Both the position numbers and the translations under genes were made by a program. 64,000 bases of DNA, taken from JAHBXE01 sp044222195 (lineage in GTDB: Bacteria > Planctomycetota > Phycisphaerae > Phycisphaerales > UBA1924). This document shows positions 25,956 to 34,129 of the stretch, in pieces (the stretch's first letter is position 1; each line of letters starts with the position of its first letter). Under the pieces are notes generated by a model. It worked only from the letters and a program-made list of their open reading frames with translations. It was not told where the DNA came from and did not search any database. The stretch is from positions 124,001 to 188,000 of the forward strand of contig JBGANS010000002.1 in assembly GCA_044222195.1 (NCBI GenBank). Direction: 5' to 3'.

Positions 25956-27383
25956 CTATCGCACGACCTCTCCACCAGCCCTCTCCCACGCCCCAAATCC
26001 CCCCGCCACATTCGCCACCTTGTACCCCTGCCGCTCCAGAAACGCCGCGGCATACGACGACCGCCCCCCGCTCAAGCAGTGAATCGCCAGCGGCTTGTCC
26101 TTGGGCACTTCCGCCATCCGCGACGCCAGCCGCGTGTGTGCAATGTTGACCGCACCTTTCAGGTGCCCCGCCTGCCACTCTTCCCCGCGCCGCACATCCA
26201 GCACACTCACCGCGCCCGCCGCGATCCGCCGCTTGAGTTCGCCAACGTCAATCTCCTCCGTCGCGGCCAGCTTTCCTCCCGACTTCGCATACTCCTGCAG
26301 CACCTGCGGGAACACAATCCCCTCAACCCGGTCCAGCCCGATCCGCACCAGGCACCGCACAAACTCCATCGCCGATTCCCCCGCCACCAGCACGATCCGA
26401 TCCTCCGGCCGCACATACGAACCCGCCACCGCCGGAAAGTTCGTGTTCGCCGGCGCGTAGATCGCCCCGGGCAAGTGCCCCGCCCTGAACTCCGTCCACG
26501 TTCGCGTGTCGATCACCACCACCTCGCGCCCCAGCCTCCGCACATCCTCCACCGTCAACGCCTCCGGCGAAGGAAACGCGCCCACCAGCGGCGGACCATC
26601 CCTGTTCTCTTTTTTCATCCTCGCAAAGTACAACGGCGGCTCCGGCTGCCCGCTCAGCATCTCCGAAATAAACCGATCCGCATTCCCCGCGGCAATCAGC
26701 GCCTGGTTATGCCGCAGCTCATACCCCACCGTCGATTGCGGCACCGCGCCCAGCGCCTTCCCGCACGCGCTCCCCGCCCCATGCGCCGGCCACACCTGCA
26801 AGTACTCCGCCCGCGTTCGAAACTTCCGCGCCGATTCCAGCAGCAGCTTCGCCGAAGAATCCGCCGCCCCCTTCACGCCGGCCGCCGACTCAAGCAGGTC
26901 GGGCCGCCCCAGGTCGCCCACGAACACGAAGTCCCCGGTCAGTATCCCCATCGGCTCCGTCGCCCCGCCTCCGCGATCGGTCACCTCAAAGCACACGTGC
27001 TCCGGCGTATGCCCCGGCGTGTGCACCACGCCCAGCTCAATGTTCCCGACCTTGATCACATCCCCGTGCTTCACCAGCACCGCGTCATACGTCCCGCCGC
27101 CGCTCTTCTTGCCAACCCAGCCATACGACCACTCCGCCCCTCCCATGGCCGACAAATACACCCTCACGCCCCGCTCCGCCAGCTCCCGGCCGCCGGACAG
27201 AAAGTCCGCATGAATGTGCGTCTCCGTCGCCGCGACGATCCGCACCTTCTCCTGCTCCGCCAGCCTCAAGTACCGGTCAACATCCCGCGCAGGATCGACC
27301 ACAATCGCCTCCCCCGTCTTCTGACACCCGATCAGGTACGAGGCGTGCGCCAGCAGCGGGTCGTAAATGAGCCGAAACAGCAT
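25956..27383 (-). CDS. CstB-like persulfide dioxygenase / rhodanese fusion
   Basis: 475 residues in three domains. Residues 1-235: metallo-beta-lactamase fold of the ETHE1 persulfide dioxygenase type, with His56, His58 and Asp60 (THIHADF), HTPGHTPEH and LTGDFVFVGDLGRPDL. Residues 260-360: a rhodanese domain whose expected catalytic Cys loop reads VLVAGESAM, without Cys, so it is inactive. Residues 375-475: a second rhodanese with an intact loop HCLSGGRSS. This order with a dead first rhodanese matches CstB of staphylococci, which converts low-molecular persulfides to thiosulfate and protects against sulfide stress. The ATG at 27383 gives the family N-terminus. No csoR/cstR-type regulator is nearby. 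Confidence 0.88.
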   Translation of the reverse strand: MLFRLIYDPLLAHASYLIGCQKTGEAIVVDPARDVDRYLRLAEQEKVRIVAATETHIHADFLSGGRELAERGVRVYLSAMGGAEWSYGWVGKKSGGGTYDAVLVKHGDVIKVGNIELGVVHTPGHTPEHVCFEVTDRGGGATEPMGILTGDFVFVGDLGRPDLLESAAGVKGAADSSAKLLLESARKFRTRAEYLQVWPAHGAGSACGKALGAVPQSTVGYELRHNQALIAAGNADRFISEMLSGQPEPPLYFARMKKENRDGPPLVGAFPSPEALTVEDVRRLGREVVVIDTRTWTEFRAGHLPGAIYAPANTNFPAVAGSYVRPEDRIVLVAGESAMEFVRCLVRIGLDRVEGIVFPQVLQEYAKSGGKLAATEEIDVGELKRRIAAGAVSVLDVRRGEEWQAGHLKGAVNIAHTRLASRMAEVPKDKPLAIHCLSGGRSSYAAAFLERQGYKVANVAGGFGAWERAGGEVVR

Positions 27384-27428
27384 CGAACCCTCCGTTTGCC
27401 CCGAAGTCACCGGAGCGGATAACCTGAA

Positions 27429-30281
27429 ATGACGATAGGTACGAGCCGCACCGTGCGCGGCCATGAACCAATGCCCAAACCGCGGCCGCTCAACAAGTCC
27501 AAGTCCCAACCCAAGCCGCGGGCCAAACGATCCGCGCCCAAAGGCTCGGCCCCGCGCCCTTCTCCGTCCGCAAATCGGACCGCCGAAGACAAACGCCTCC
27601 AGCAGGACAACACCCGCGCCGCCAACTGGAAGCGGTGGGGGCCCTACCTCTCCGAGCGCCAGTGGGCCACCGTCCGCGAAGACTACTCGGCCGACGGCAA
27701 CTGCTGGGACTACTTCCCCCACGACCACGCCCGCAGCCGCGCCTACCGCTGGGGTGAAGACGGCCTTCTCGGTTTCACCGACCGCGAGTGCCGCCTCTGC
27801 TTCTCCCTCGCACTCTGGAACGGCAAGGACCCCATCCTCAAGGAACGCCTCTTCGGTCTCACCGGCCCCGAAGGCAACCACGGCGAAGACTGCAAGGAGT
27901 GCTACTACTACCTCGACTCATCCCCAACCCACTCCTACATGAAGGCGCTCTACAAGTACACCCAGCACGAGTTCCCCTACGACCGCCTCGTCTCCGAAAA
28001 CCGCAACCGCGACAAGACCCACCCGGAGTTCGAGCTCGCCGACGCAGGCGTCTTCGACGACAACCGCTACTTCGACGTCACCGCCGAATACGCCAAGGCC
28101 AGCCCCGACGACATCCTCATCCGCCTCACCATCGAAAATCGCGCAGCCGAGGCCGCCGACCTTCACATCCTCCCCACGCTCTGGTTCCGAAACGTCTGGT
28201 CCTGGGGCAAAGTCCACGACCATTGCAATGAAAGGCCCCGCCTCCTCGCCGAAGGCCCCGGCACCATCGCCGCCTCGCACGAAACGCTCGGCCGCTTCCG
28301 TTTCTGCATAGAGCCCGGCCCCGGCGACCAATACCCCGACCTCCTCTTCACCGATAACACCACCAACACCCAGCGCCTCTTCGGCACGCCAAACGACACG
28401 CCCTACGTCAAAGACGCCTTCCACGAGCACGTCATCCACGCCAGCGCCTCCGCCGTCAACCCCCGCCGCAGCGGCACCAAGGCCGCCGCTCACTACAAGC
28501 TCCACATCCCCGCCCGCGGCCGAATCACCCTCCGCCTCCGCCTCACCGCCGAATCCGAAGCCTCCGCCCGCCCCTTCACCAGGTCCTTCGACCAGGTCTT
28601 CACCGACCGCATCGCCGAGACCGACGCCTTCTACCAGGCCCGCCAGCCCGCCTACCTCACCGACGATGAAAGAAACGTCGCCCGCCAGGCCGCCGCCGGT
28701 CTCATGTGGACCAAGCAGTTCTACTACTACGTCGTCGATGAATGGCTCGGCGGCGACCCCGGACAGGTCCCGCCTCCCGAATCCCGCCGCCGCGGCCGAA
28801 ACGCCGACTGGCCCTACGCCTTCTGCCGCGACGTCATCTCCATGCCCGACAAGTGGGAGTACCCGTGGTTCGCCGCGTGGGACCTCGCGTTCCACATGGT
28901 CGCGCTCGCCAAGATCGACCCGCAGTTCGCCAAGGACCAACTCGTCCTGCTCCTCCGAGAGTGGTACATGCACCCCTCCGGCCAGATCCCCGCCTACGAG
29001 TTCGCCTTCGGCGATGTCAACCCGCCCGTGCACGCCTGGGCCTGCTGGCGCGTCTACAAGATGACCGGCCCCAAGGGCGGGCGCGACCGCGTCTTCCTCG
29101 CCCGCGCCTTCCAGAAGCTGCTCATCAACTTCACCTGGTGGGTCAACCGCAAGGACCCCGACGGCAAGCATCTCTTCGCCGGCGGCTTCCTCGGACTCGA
29201 CAACATCGGTGTCTTCGATCGCTCGCGCCCGCTCCCCACCGGCGGCCACCTCGAACAGGCCGACGGCACGGCATGGATGGCCTTCTACTGCGGCACCATG
29301 CTCTCCATGGCCCTCGAGCTCGCCAGCGAAGACCCCGCCTACGAAGACGTCGCCTCCAAGTTCTTCGAGCACTTCGTCGCGATCGTCGACGCGATGAACA
29401 CCCTCGGCGGCACCGGCCTCTGGGACGACCACGACGGCTTCTACTACGACCAGCTCCTCGTCAACGGCCACGCAACACGCCTCAAGATCCGCTCCATGGT
29501 CGGCATCATCCCACTCTTCGCCGTCGAAGTCCTCGAGGCCGGCCAGATCAGGAAGCTCAAGGGCTTCAGCAAGCGCCTCAACTGGTTCCTCGAAAACCGC
29601 AAGGACCTCGCCCGCCACATCTCCTACATGAGCGAAGAAGAACAGGAAGGCCACGAGCACGAGCACCGCCTCCTCGCCATCCCCACGCGCGAACGCCTCG
29701 AACGAACCCTCCGCTACGTCCTCGACGAGAGCGAGTTCCTCTCACCCCACGGCATCCGTTCCCTCTCCCGCGTTCATCTCGACCGCCCGTATGTCTTCCG
29801 CAACAGCGCCGACGAATACCGCGTCCGCTACACCCCCGGCGAGTCCGACACCTCCCTCTTCGGCGGAAACTCCAACTGGCGCGGCCCCATCTGGTTCCCC
29901 CTCAACTACCTCCTCGTCGAAACCCTCGAGCGCTACCACCACTTCTACGGCGAATCGCTCCTCGTCGAATGCCCCGTCGGTTCCGGCACCATGGTCAACC
30001 TCGCCCAGGCCGCGGCCGAAATCCGCCGCCGCCTCGGCAGCCTCTTCCTCCCCGATGACAACGGCCAGCGCCCCTGCCACGCCGGCGACACCCGCTACGC
30101 CAAGGACCCCGCCTGGAAAGACCTCCTCCTCTTCCACGAGTACTTCCACGCCGAAACCGGCCAGGGCCTGGGTGCCAGCCACCAGACCGGCTGGACCGCC
30201 CTCGCCATCCCCATCCTCTGCGACCGCACCCCCGCCCGAAGAGTCCGCGCTCGCCGAGAGCTGGCGACGACCGATCGCTGA
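27429..30281 (+). CDS. GH63-like (alpha/alpha)6 glycoside hydrolase
   Basis: 950 residues, no signal peptide. The first 45 residues are Lys/Pro/Ser-rich and look disordered. The rest is colinear with the large bacterial/fungal group annotated 'glycosyl hydrolase family 63 C-terminal / MGH1-like' (yeast YMR196W type). Marks I recognise: WKRWGPYLSERQWATVREDY, YFPHDHARSRAYRWGEDG, MWTKQFYYYVVDEWLGGD, WDLAFHMVALAKIDPQFAKD, FAFGDVNPPVHAWA and GGNSNWRGPIWFPLNYLLVE. The catalytic carboxylates are probably the Asp of WDLAFH and an acid in the C-terminal third (inference). Substrate unknown: glucosylglycerate- or trehalose-like sugars are possible. ATG at 27471 (MPKPRPL) is an alternative start. Confidence 0.8.
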   Translation: MTIGTSRTVRGHEPMPKPRPLNKSKSQPKPRAKRSAPKGSAPRPSPSANRTAEDKRLQQDNTRAANWKRWGPYLSERQWATVREDYSADGNCWDYFPHDHARSRAYRWGEDGLLGFTDRECRLCFSLALWNGKDPILKERLFGLTGPEGNHGEDCKECYYYLDSSPTHSYMKALYKYTQHEFPYDRLVSENRNRDKTHPEFELADAGVFDDNRYFDVTAEYAKASPDDILIRLTIENRAAEAADLHILPTLWFRNVWSWGKVHDHCNERPRLLAEGPGTIAASHETLGRFRFCIEPGPGDQYPDLLFTDNTTNTQRLFGTPNDTPYVKDAFHEHVIHASASAVNPRRSGTKAAAHYKLHIPARGRITLRLRLTAESEASARPFTRSFDQVFTDRIAETDAFYQARQPAYLTDDERNVARQAAAGLMWTKQFYYYVVDEWLGGDPGQVPPPESRRRGRNADWPYAFCRDVISMPDKWEYPWFAAWDLAFHMVALAKIDPQFAKDQLVLLLREWYMHPSGQIPAYEFAFGDVNPPVHAWACWRVYKMTGPKGGRDRVFLARAFQKLLINFTWWVNRKDPDGKHLFAGGFLGLDNIGVFDRSRPLPTGGHLEQADGTAWMAFYCGTMLSMALELASEDPAYEDVASKFFEHFVAIVDAMNTLGGTGLWDDHDGFYYDQLLVNGHATRLKIRSMVGIIPLFAVEVLEAGQIRKLKGFSKRLNWFLENRKDLARHISYMSEEEQEGHEHEHRLLAIPTRERLERTLRYVLDESEFLSPHGIRSLSRVHLDRPYVFRNSADEYRVRYTPGESDTSLFGGNSNWRGPIWFPLNYLLVETLERYHHFYGESLLVECPVGSGTMVNLAQAAAEIRRRLGSLFLPDDNGQRPCHAGDTRYAKDPAWKDLLLFHEYFHAETGQGLGASHQTGWTALAIPILCDRTPARRVRARRELATTDR

Positions 30282-30402
30282 AGGCACGGGCGGCGCGCCG
30301 CACAATGTTCGGCGCCCAGGTGAGTCGCCAACGTCCACACTCCTGTGGATTCCGGACCGTGAAGTGAGCTGAATTGCACTTGCGGCCACGCAACCGCGCG
30401 GT

Positions 30403-30478
30403 AGACTCGGGGGTATACGAGTCTGGAGCCGTGCGTGTGTTCTCCGGCGACTCCCCTTTTGGGGGCGGGAGAAAGGTG
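30403..30478 (+). promoter_or_regulatory. structured leader with two hairpins before the secreted protein gene
   Basis: The 204-base gap after the hydrolase holds AGACTCG / CGAGTCT (30403-30409 with 30418-30424) and then a longer hairpin at about 30440-30473, where TTCTCC pairs with GGAGAA and TCCCC pairs with GGGGG around a TTTT loop. The second hairpin ends just before the ribosome site AAAGGTG. It could hide or expose translation start signals, or only stabilise the mRNA. Confidence 0.35.
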
Positions 30479-30484
30479 AGTCTG

Positions 30485-32258
30485 ATGAAGCGGAGCCTCA
30501 GGTTCTCGATAGTGCTCGCACTCCTGTTCGGGGGGGGGGTCGGGTATTGACCGTGCGATGGCACAGCCGCAGCCACTGGCGGATCCGCTGGTGATGCGGT
30601 TCCCCGGAATTCCTCCAGCCGGTCTCGCTGATAGTGCCGCCGCGATCGGGCTGTGGCAGGAAAAGGGAGATGGCGTGTCTTTCCCAACCGATCGCCTCAA
30701 GGCCCATCGCGTGTTTGTCGCGGGACGGATGCGCACGCCGACCGGTTCATTCATTTCCGTCGCCCGCTACAACCCCGAAGGCGGGCCCGCCGACGCCGTC
30801 GCATCCTGGCCGCCGCCGACCGGAGAAATCGACTATCAGCCGGGCGCCCACTTTGCCGTCAAGGGCATGGTCATCCCCGCCGTGGAGTTCGGCACCACGG
30901 CCGAGCAAGGCCGGGTGTTTGTCACCGGAACGATCGACTCGATCGATAACACGACGGACATCATCGTCCTCGCCTACGACTTCGACCTGAACCTGAAGTG
31001 GATGAAGACATTCAACTACGTTGAAACGGGGATTGACTACGCCACACCCGATGAGGTCGTGGCGATCACGACGGATCAGTCGTCCGACCTCGTGACACCC
31101 GGCCACGATACGTGTTACAACTTCGTGGCGGTCCTGGGCAGGGTGCGTGACTACCACCTGCACGCCTGGAAGTCGGTGACGCTTGTGTATTGCCGGCGAA
31201 CCGGGAACGAGGTTATGCCGCCCAGGTACGAGCCGATCATGCCCGAGCCCGTGGACATCACCATCGCCCAGCCGCTCGACTTCTGCGGCGTCCCGACGGT
31301 CTTTATTACCGGTTCGACGTCCTCTACCCCGGGGTATGGCGACATCGTCATCCAGGCCTACCAGCTCCCCGAAACGATCCCGTTCCTGTGCCCGAGTTCG
31401 GGCAAGTGTTCGGGATCGGTGAGCAACGGGGTGGTGCCCGCGGGCTGGCCCTTGTCCTTCAGGGGTCAGTTTGGTGTGCTCGACACCTGGGCCGCGCCGG
31501 CCCGCATCAAGTTCATGAAAAGCCACGTGGTGGTGGCCGGGACAACCGGCGTCGCCGGCCAACCGGGATATCCCAATCGCACCGACTTCTTCACGCTGGT
31601 CGTGAACGGATGCGACAACCCATATTTGGAGTGGCATGACCAGTGGTCGGTGCCGAACTCGATTTCAAACCCAGCGGGTCGCGCGTGCAAAGCGGTGGAT
31701 ATGGACTTGGTATTTGGCGCTGCCCCGAACTCTGTGCCCTTCATTGTCGTGACAGGCTCAGCGCGGAATACGGAACTAGGCAACACGAGCGTCGCGACCA
31801 TGGTGTACCGCAGCGCGGCCGGTGGCGCACCTACCCAACCGGCACATAAGCGGCACTGGCTCCAAGGCGGGACTTGGAACGTGCAGGGTGGTTTGGGACA
31901 AGAAGAACCAATTGCACTGCGCTGCATCAAAGGTCGCGACGACAACACCGCGCTGGATTCCGGATTCAACATCTTCGTGGCCGCCAAGACGAAGGACTTT
32001 GACGGCTACGGGTTCGCGACCATCAAATACGACGGCGGCCAGTCAACCCCGCCCAAGACGGTATCCTGGACGCAGAACTTGCCCTTCTACTTTGGCACGG
32101 GTAGCGGCGACGACACACCCGCCGGTATCGCCGTGGAATACCTGCCGAGCATTCCGACCTACGGACCAACCCGCCGAATATGGGTAACAGGTACTTCCCG
32201 CGACCCCGTCAGTCTCGACGACTGGGCGACGCAGTTCATCATTGAGCAAATGCCTTGA
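30485..32258 (+). CDS. Secreted SBBP-like repeat protein, frame broken at a run of ten G
   Basis: Reading from the ATG at 30485 (Shine-Dalgarno AAAGGTG, six bases upstream) gives a classic signal peptide, MKRSLRFSIVLALLFGGG, that runs into a stop at 30550. The mature protein (566 residues) is open from 30558 but in another frame. Removing one G from the G10 run at 30530-30539 joins them: the signal peptide then ends SGIDRAMA before QPQPLADP. The body contains beta-propeller-like repeats of SBBP type (VTG...S/T...D-x-x-x-x-x-Y): FVTGTIDSIDNTTDIIVLAY, FITGSTSSTPGYGDIVIQAY, FVAAKTKDFDGYGFATIKYD and WVTGTSRDPVSLDDWATQF. Either a sequencing error in the homopolymer or a phase-variable switch. Function unknown; likely exported. 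Confidence 0.7.
30530..30539 (+). repeat. run of ten G inside a signal peptide coding region
   Basis: A G10 homopolymer in the codons just after the hydrophobic core of the signal peptide. A length of 9 (or 12) would keep the frame; 10 does not. Such runs slip in replication and are also hard to sequence. Confidence 0.9.
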
Positions 32259-32266
32259 ACTGTCTG

Positions 32267-32294
32267 AACCCGGCGTGCGAGAGCGCGCCGGGTT
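32267..32294 (+). terminator. strong hairpin between the two secreted protein genes
   Basis: A perfect 9-bp stem AACCCGGCG / CGCCGGGTT with a 10-base loop, starting eight bases after the stop of the upstream gene. No T-run follows. It ends 17 bases before the next start, so it either terminates the upstream transcript or separates the two in expression. Confidence 0.5.
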
Positions 32295-32311
32295 GCTTGG
32301 AGCAGGCACGG

Positions 32312-33637
32312 ATGAAATGGACACTGCACACTCGAGTAACGGCAGCCTGTGTGCTCGTGGCAATCACCGGAGAGCACGCCAGTGGGCAGCGCTGTGATCG
32401 CTTTTGGATCAAGCCCGACCCGTTCGCAGGCCTCAAGTCTCACGGCAATCCACTGGCGGTGTTCGATGATGGATCCGGACCGGCGGTGTACGCGGCAGCA
32501 TTCGATCCCGCACTCCCGATGAATCAGAATTTCACCATCGAGCGATGGACGGGGCGGGAGTGGCAAGTTCTGAACAACGGAATTCCGCCCCTGCTCAACT
32601 GTGAACTTGCGGTGGTACTCGACGATGGACAGGGACCTCGCTTGTACGCCATGGTCGCGCTGCCTCCCGCAACCGTCAGATGGTACAAGTGGAACGGAAC
32701 TTTCTGGCAGGACCCACCCCCCGGCTTCGCCACCGCCGAGCACTGGCCCTACTGCATGTGCGACCACGGCCAGGGCCCAGTGATCTACGGCCGCTCATCC
32801 GCCGGAGCCCTCGAGCAGTGGGACGGCTCTCAATGGCACTTGATCGGCTACCCGTCCAAGAACCTCAACTACACCATGGACGTCTTCGATCTCGGCGATG
32901 GGCCCATGCTGTACGTGCACGGCCAGTTTTCCTCCATCGAGGGAGTTCCAAACTCCTCCGGCATCGCCCGCTGGGACGGCCACCAGTGGCACGCCATGGG
33001 CACCGGCTTTGTGAGCGCCTACACCCGGGCCTGCCTCTTTGATTCCGGCAACGGCCCGGAGCTGTATGTCTCCGCCGGAGGCGGGGTCCGCATCAACGGC
33101 CAGACCGTTCCGCTGGTCAAGTGGAACGGGCAGGAATGGGTGGCCGTTCCATTCCCCGGCAACGCCGGACTGGACCAGATGGTCGTGTTCGATGATGGCT
33201 CGGGCCCGGCCCTGGTCTTCAAGGGCTGGACCACGGTGCTCAATGGCCAGCCCGCGCACGGCTTTGTCAAGTTCAACGGCGAGACCTGGCAGGTGATGCC
33301 CGGCCGCGCCAACCCTCTCTTCACCGCCGAGATGGCCGTGTTCAACGAGGACCCCCGCGGCCCGTCCATCTTCATGTATTCCGGTGGCAACTCACCGGGC
33401 CTCAACCAGTTCGTCGGCTGCGCCGGCGGCCGCTCGTGCTACGCCGACTGCGACAACGCCGACGCCTCGCCCCGCCTCACCGCCAACGACTTCATGTGCT
33501 TCCTGAACCGGTTCGTCTCACGGCACGGTCAGAACTTCTACGCCCACGACCCCTACACCGACTGCAACCAGGATGAACTCTTCAACGCCGCCGACTTCCA
33601 GTGTTACATCAACAAGTACGCCGCCGGTTGTCCCTGA
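32312..33637 (+). CDS. Secreted repeat protein with EF-hand/dockerin-like end
   Basis: 441 residues. The signal peptide is MKWTLHTRVTAACVLVAITG ending in the ASGQ region. The body has repeated blades with the pattern 'F/V-D-D-G-x-G-P-x-L-Y ... W-x-G-x-x-W' (VFDDGSGPAVYAAAF, VLDDGQGPRLYAMVAL, VFDLGDGPMLYVHGQF, LFDSGNGPELYVSAG), so it is probably a beta-propeller. The C-terminus has two Asp/Asn-rich calcium-loop-like segments (DCDNADASPRLTANDFMCFL and DCNQDELFNAADFQCYINKY), resembling dockerin/EF-hand tails common in planctomycete secreted proteins. The ATG at 32312 heads the signal peptide; the upstream frame is not needed. Extracellular or cell-surface; ligand unknown. Confidence 0.75.
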   Translation: MKWTLHTRVTAACVLVAITGEHASGQRCDRFWIKPDPFAGLKSHGNPLAVFDDGSGPAVYAAAFDPALPMNQNFTIERWTGREWQVLNNGIPPLLNCELAVVLDDGQGPRLYAMVALPPATVRWYKWNGTFWQDPPPGFATAEHWPYCMCDHGQGPVIYGRSSAGALEQWDGSQWHLIGYPSKNLNYTMDVFDLGDGPMLYVHGQFSSIEGVPNSSGIARWDGHQWHAMGTGFVSAYTRACLFDSGNGPELYVSAGGGVRINGQTVPLVKWNGQEWVAVPFPGNAGLDQMVVFDDGSGPALVFKGWTTVLNGQPAHGFVKFNGETWQVMPGRANPLFTAEMAVFNEDPRGPSIFMYSGGNSPGLNQFVGCAGGRSCYADCDNADASPRLTANDFMCFLNRFVSRHGQNFYAHDPYTDCNQDELFNAADFQCYINKYAAGCP

Positions 33638-33670
33638 AACCAACTCCCACGAAGTCCCCGCCCCAATCCT

Positions 33671-33706
33671 GCCCCCCTCCCTGAGGGAGGGGCTGGGGGT
33701 GGGTTC
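33671..33706 (-). repeat. intergenic copy of the GC-rich palindromic element
   Basis: On the minus strand this begins GAACCCACCCCCAGCCCC and contains the palindrome CCCTCCCTCAGGGAGG. It is the same element as the three copies inside polA, with two C runs one base shorter. It lies 34 bases after the stop of the secreted protein gene. Confidence 0.85.
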
Positions 33707-34017
33707 ATTCGGCCGGCTCCCACGAGCAACTCTGACAAATCCCCCAAACAGCGGTGTTTGAGCACCTTGAATCTCAACGGCAGTTCCTCTCCTCCCTCAA
33801 AACATCGCGACCGCATCCGTGCGCACAACCGCAGTCGCCCAACTTCGCAACCCGCCCCTGTCCCCTCGTTTCAAGCGAGAAAATGATCTCTCCCCGGCAC
33901 CGCCTTCCACCCGAAAGGCGCGCCAGCTCGCTCGTACACAACCGCGTCTTCGCCCTCTCATCTCAAGATGCTCAAAACCCTCTCTCTCATCTTGAGCACC
34001 TTCTTTTTCCGTCCCGC
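33707..34017. other. intergenic stretch with no gene seen
   Basis: Between the palindromic element and the heptamer array. The sequence is low in coding signal, rich in C/T on the plus strand, and has TCATCTCAAGATGCTCAAAACC-like self-similar parts (CTCTCATCT-CAAGATG and CTCATCT-TGAG) that can fold. I find no ORF with a convincing start, and no tRNA or known RNA. The lptD promoter should lie here or just downstream. Confidence 0.4.
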
Positions 34018-34049
34018 TTTGCCATTTGCGATTTGCCATTTGCCATTTT
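34018..34049 (-). repeat. heptamer array (AAATGGC/ATTTGCC units)
   Basis: On the plus strand, four near-perfect 7-base units built on ATTTGCC, one varied to ATTTGCG. In minus orientation it precedes the palindromic element at 33671, the same order and direction as the array plus palindrome inside polA at 61751-61903. Confidence 0.8.
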
Positions 34050-34129
34050 CTTCTCCCCCCGCTTCCCGCCCCTCCCGCACCCCTCCCCCGGTTGTGCCCC
34101 GCCCCCCTTTCCCATAGCATCGTCCCCCA

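Noticed and set aside
27429..30281. The GC-rich strong bias of the GH63-like gene as recent transfer
   Set aside because: The C-ending codon style is shared by neighbouring genes from 26 to 37 kb, so there is no local contrast.
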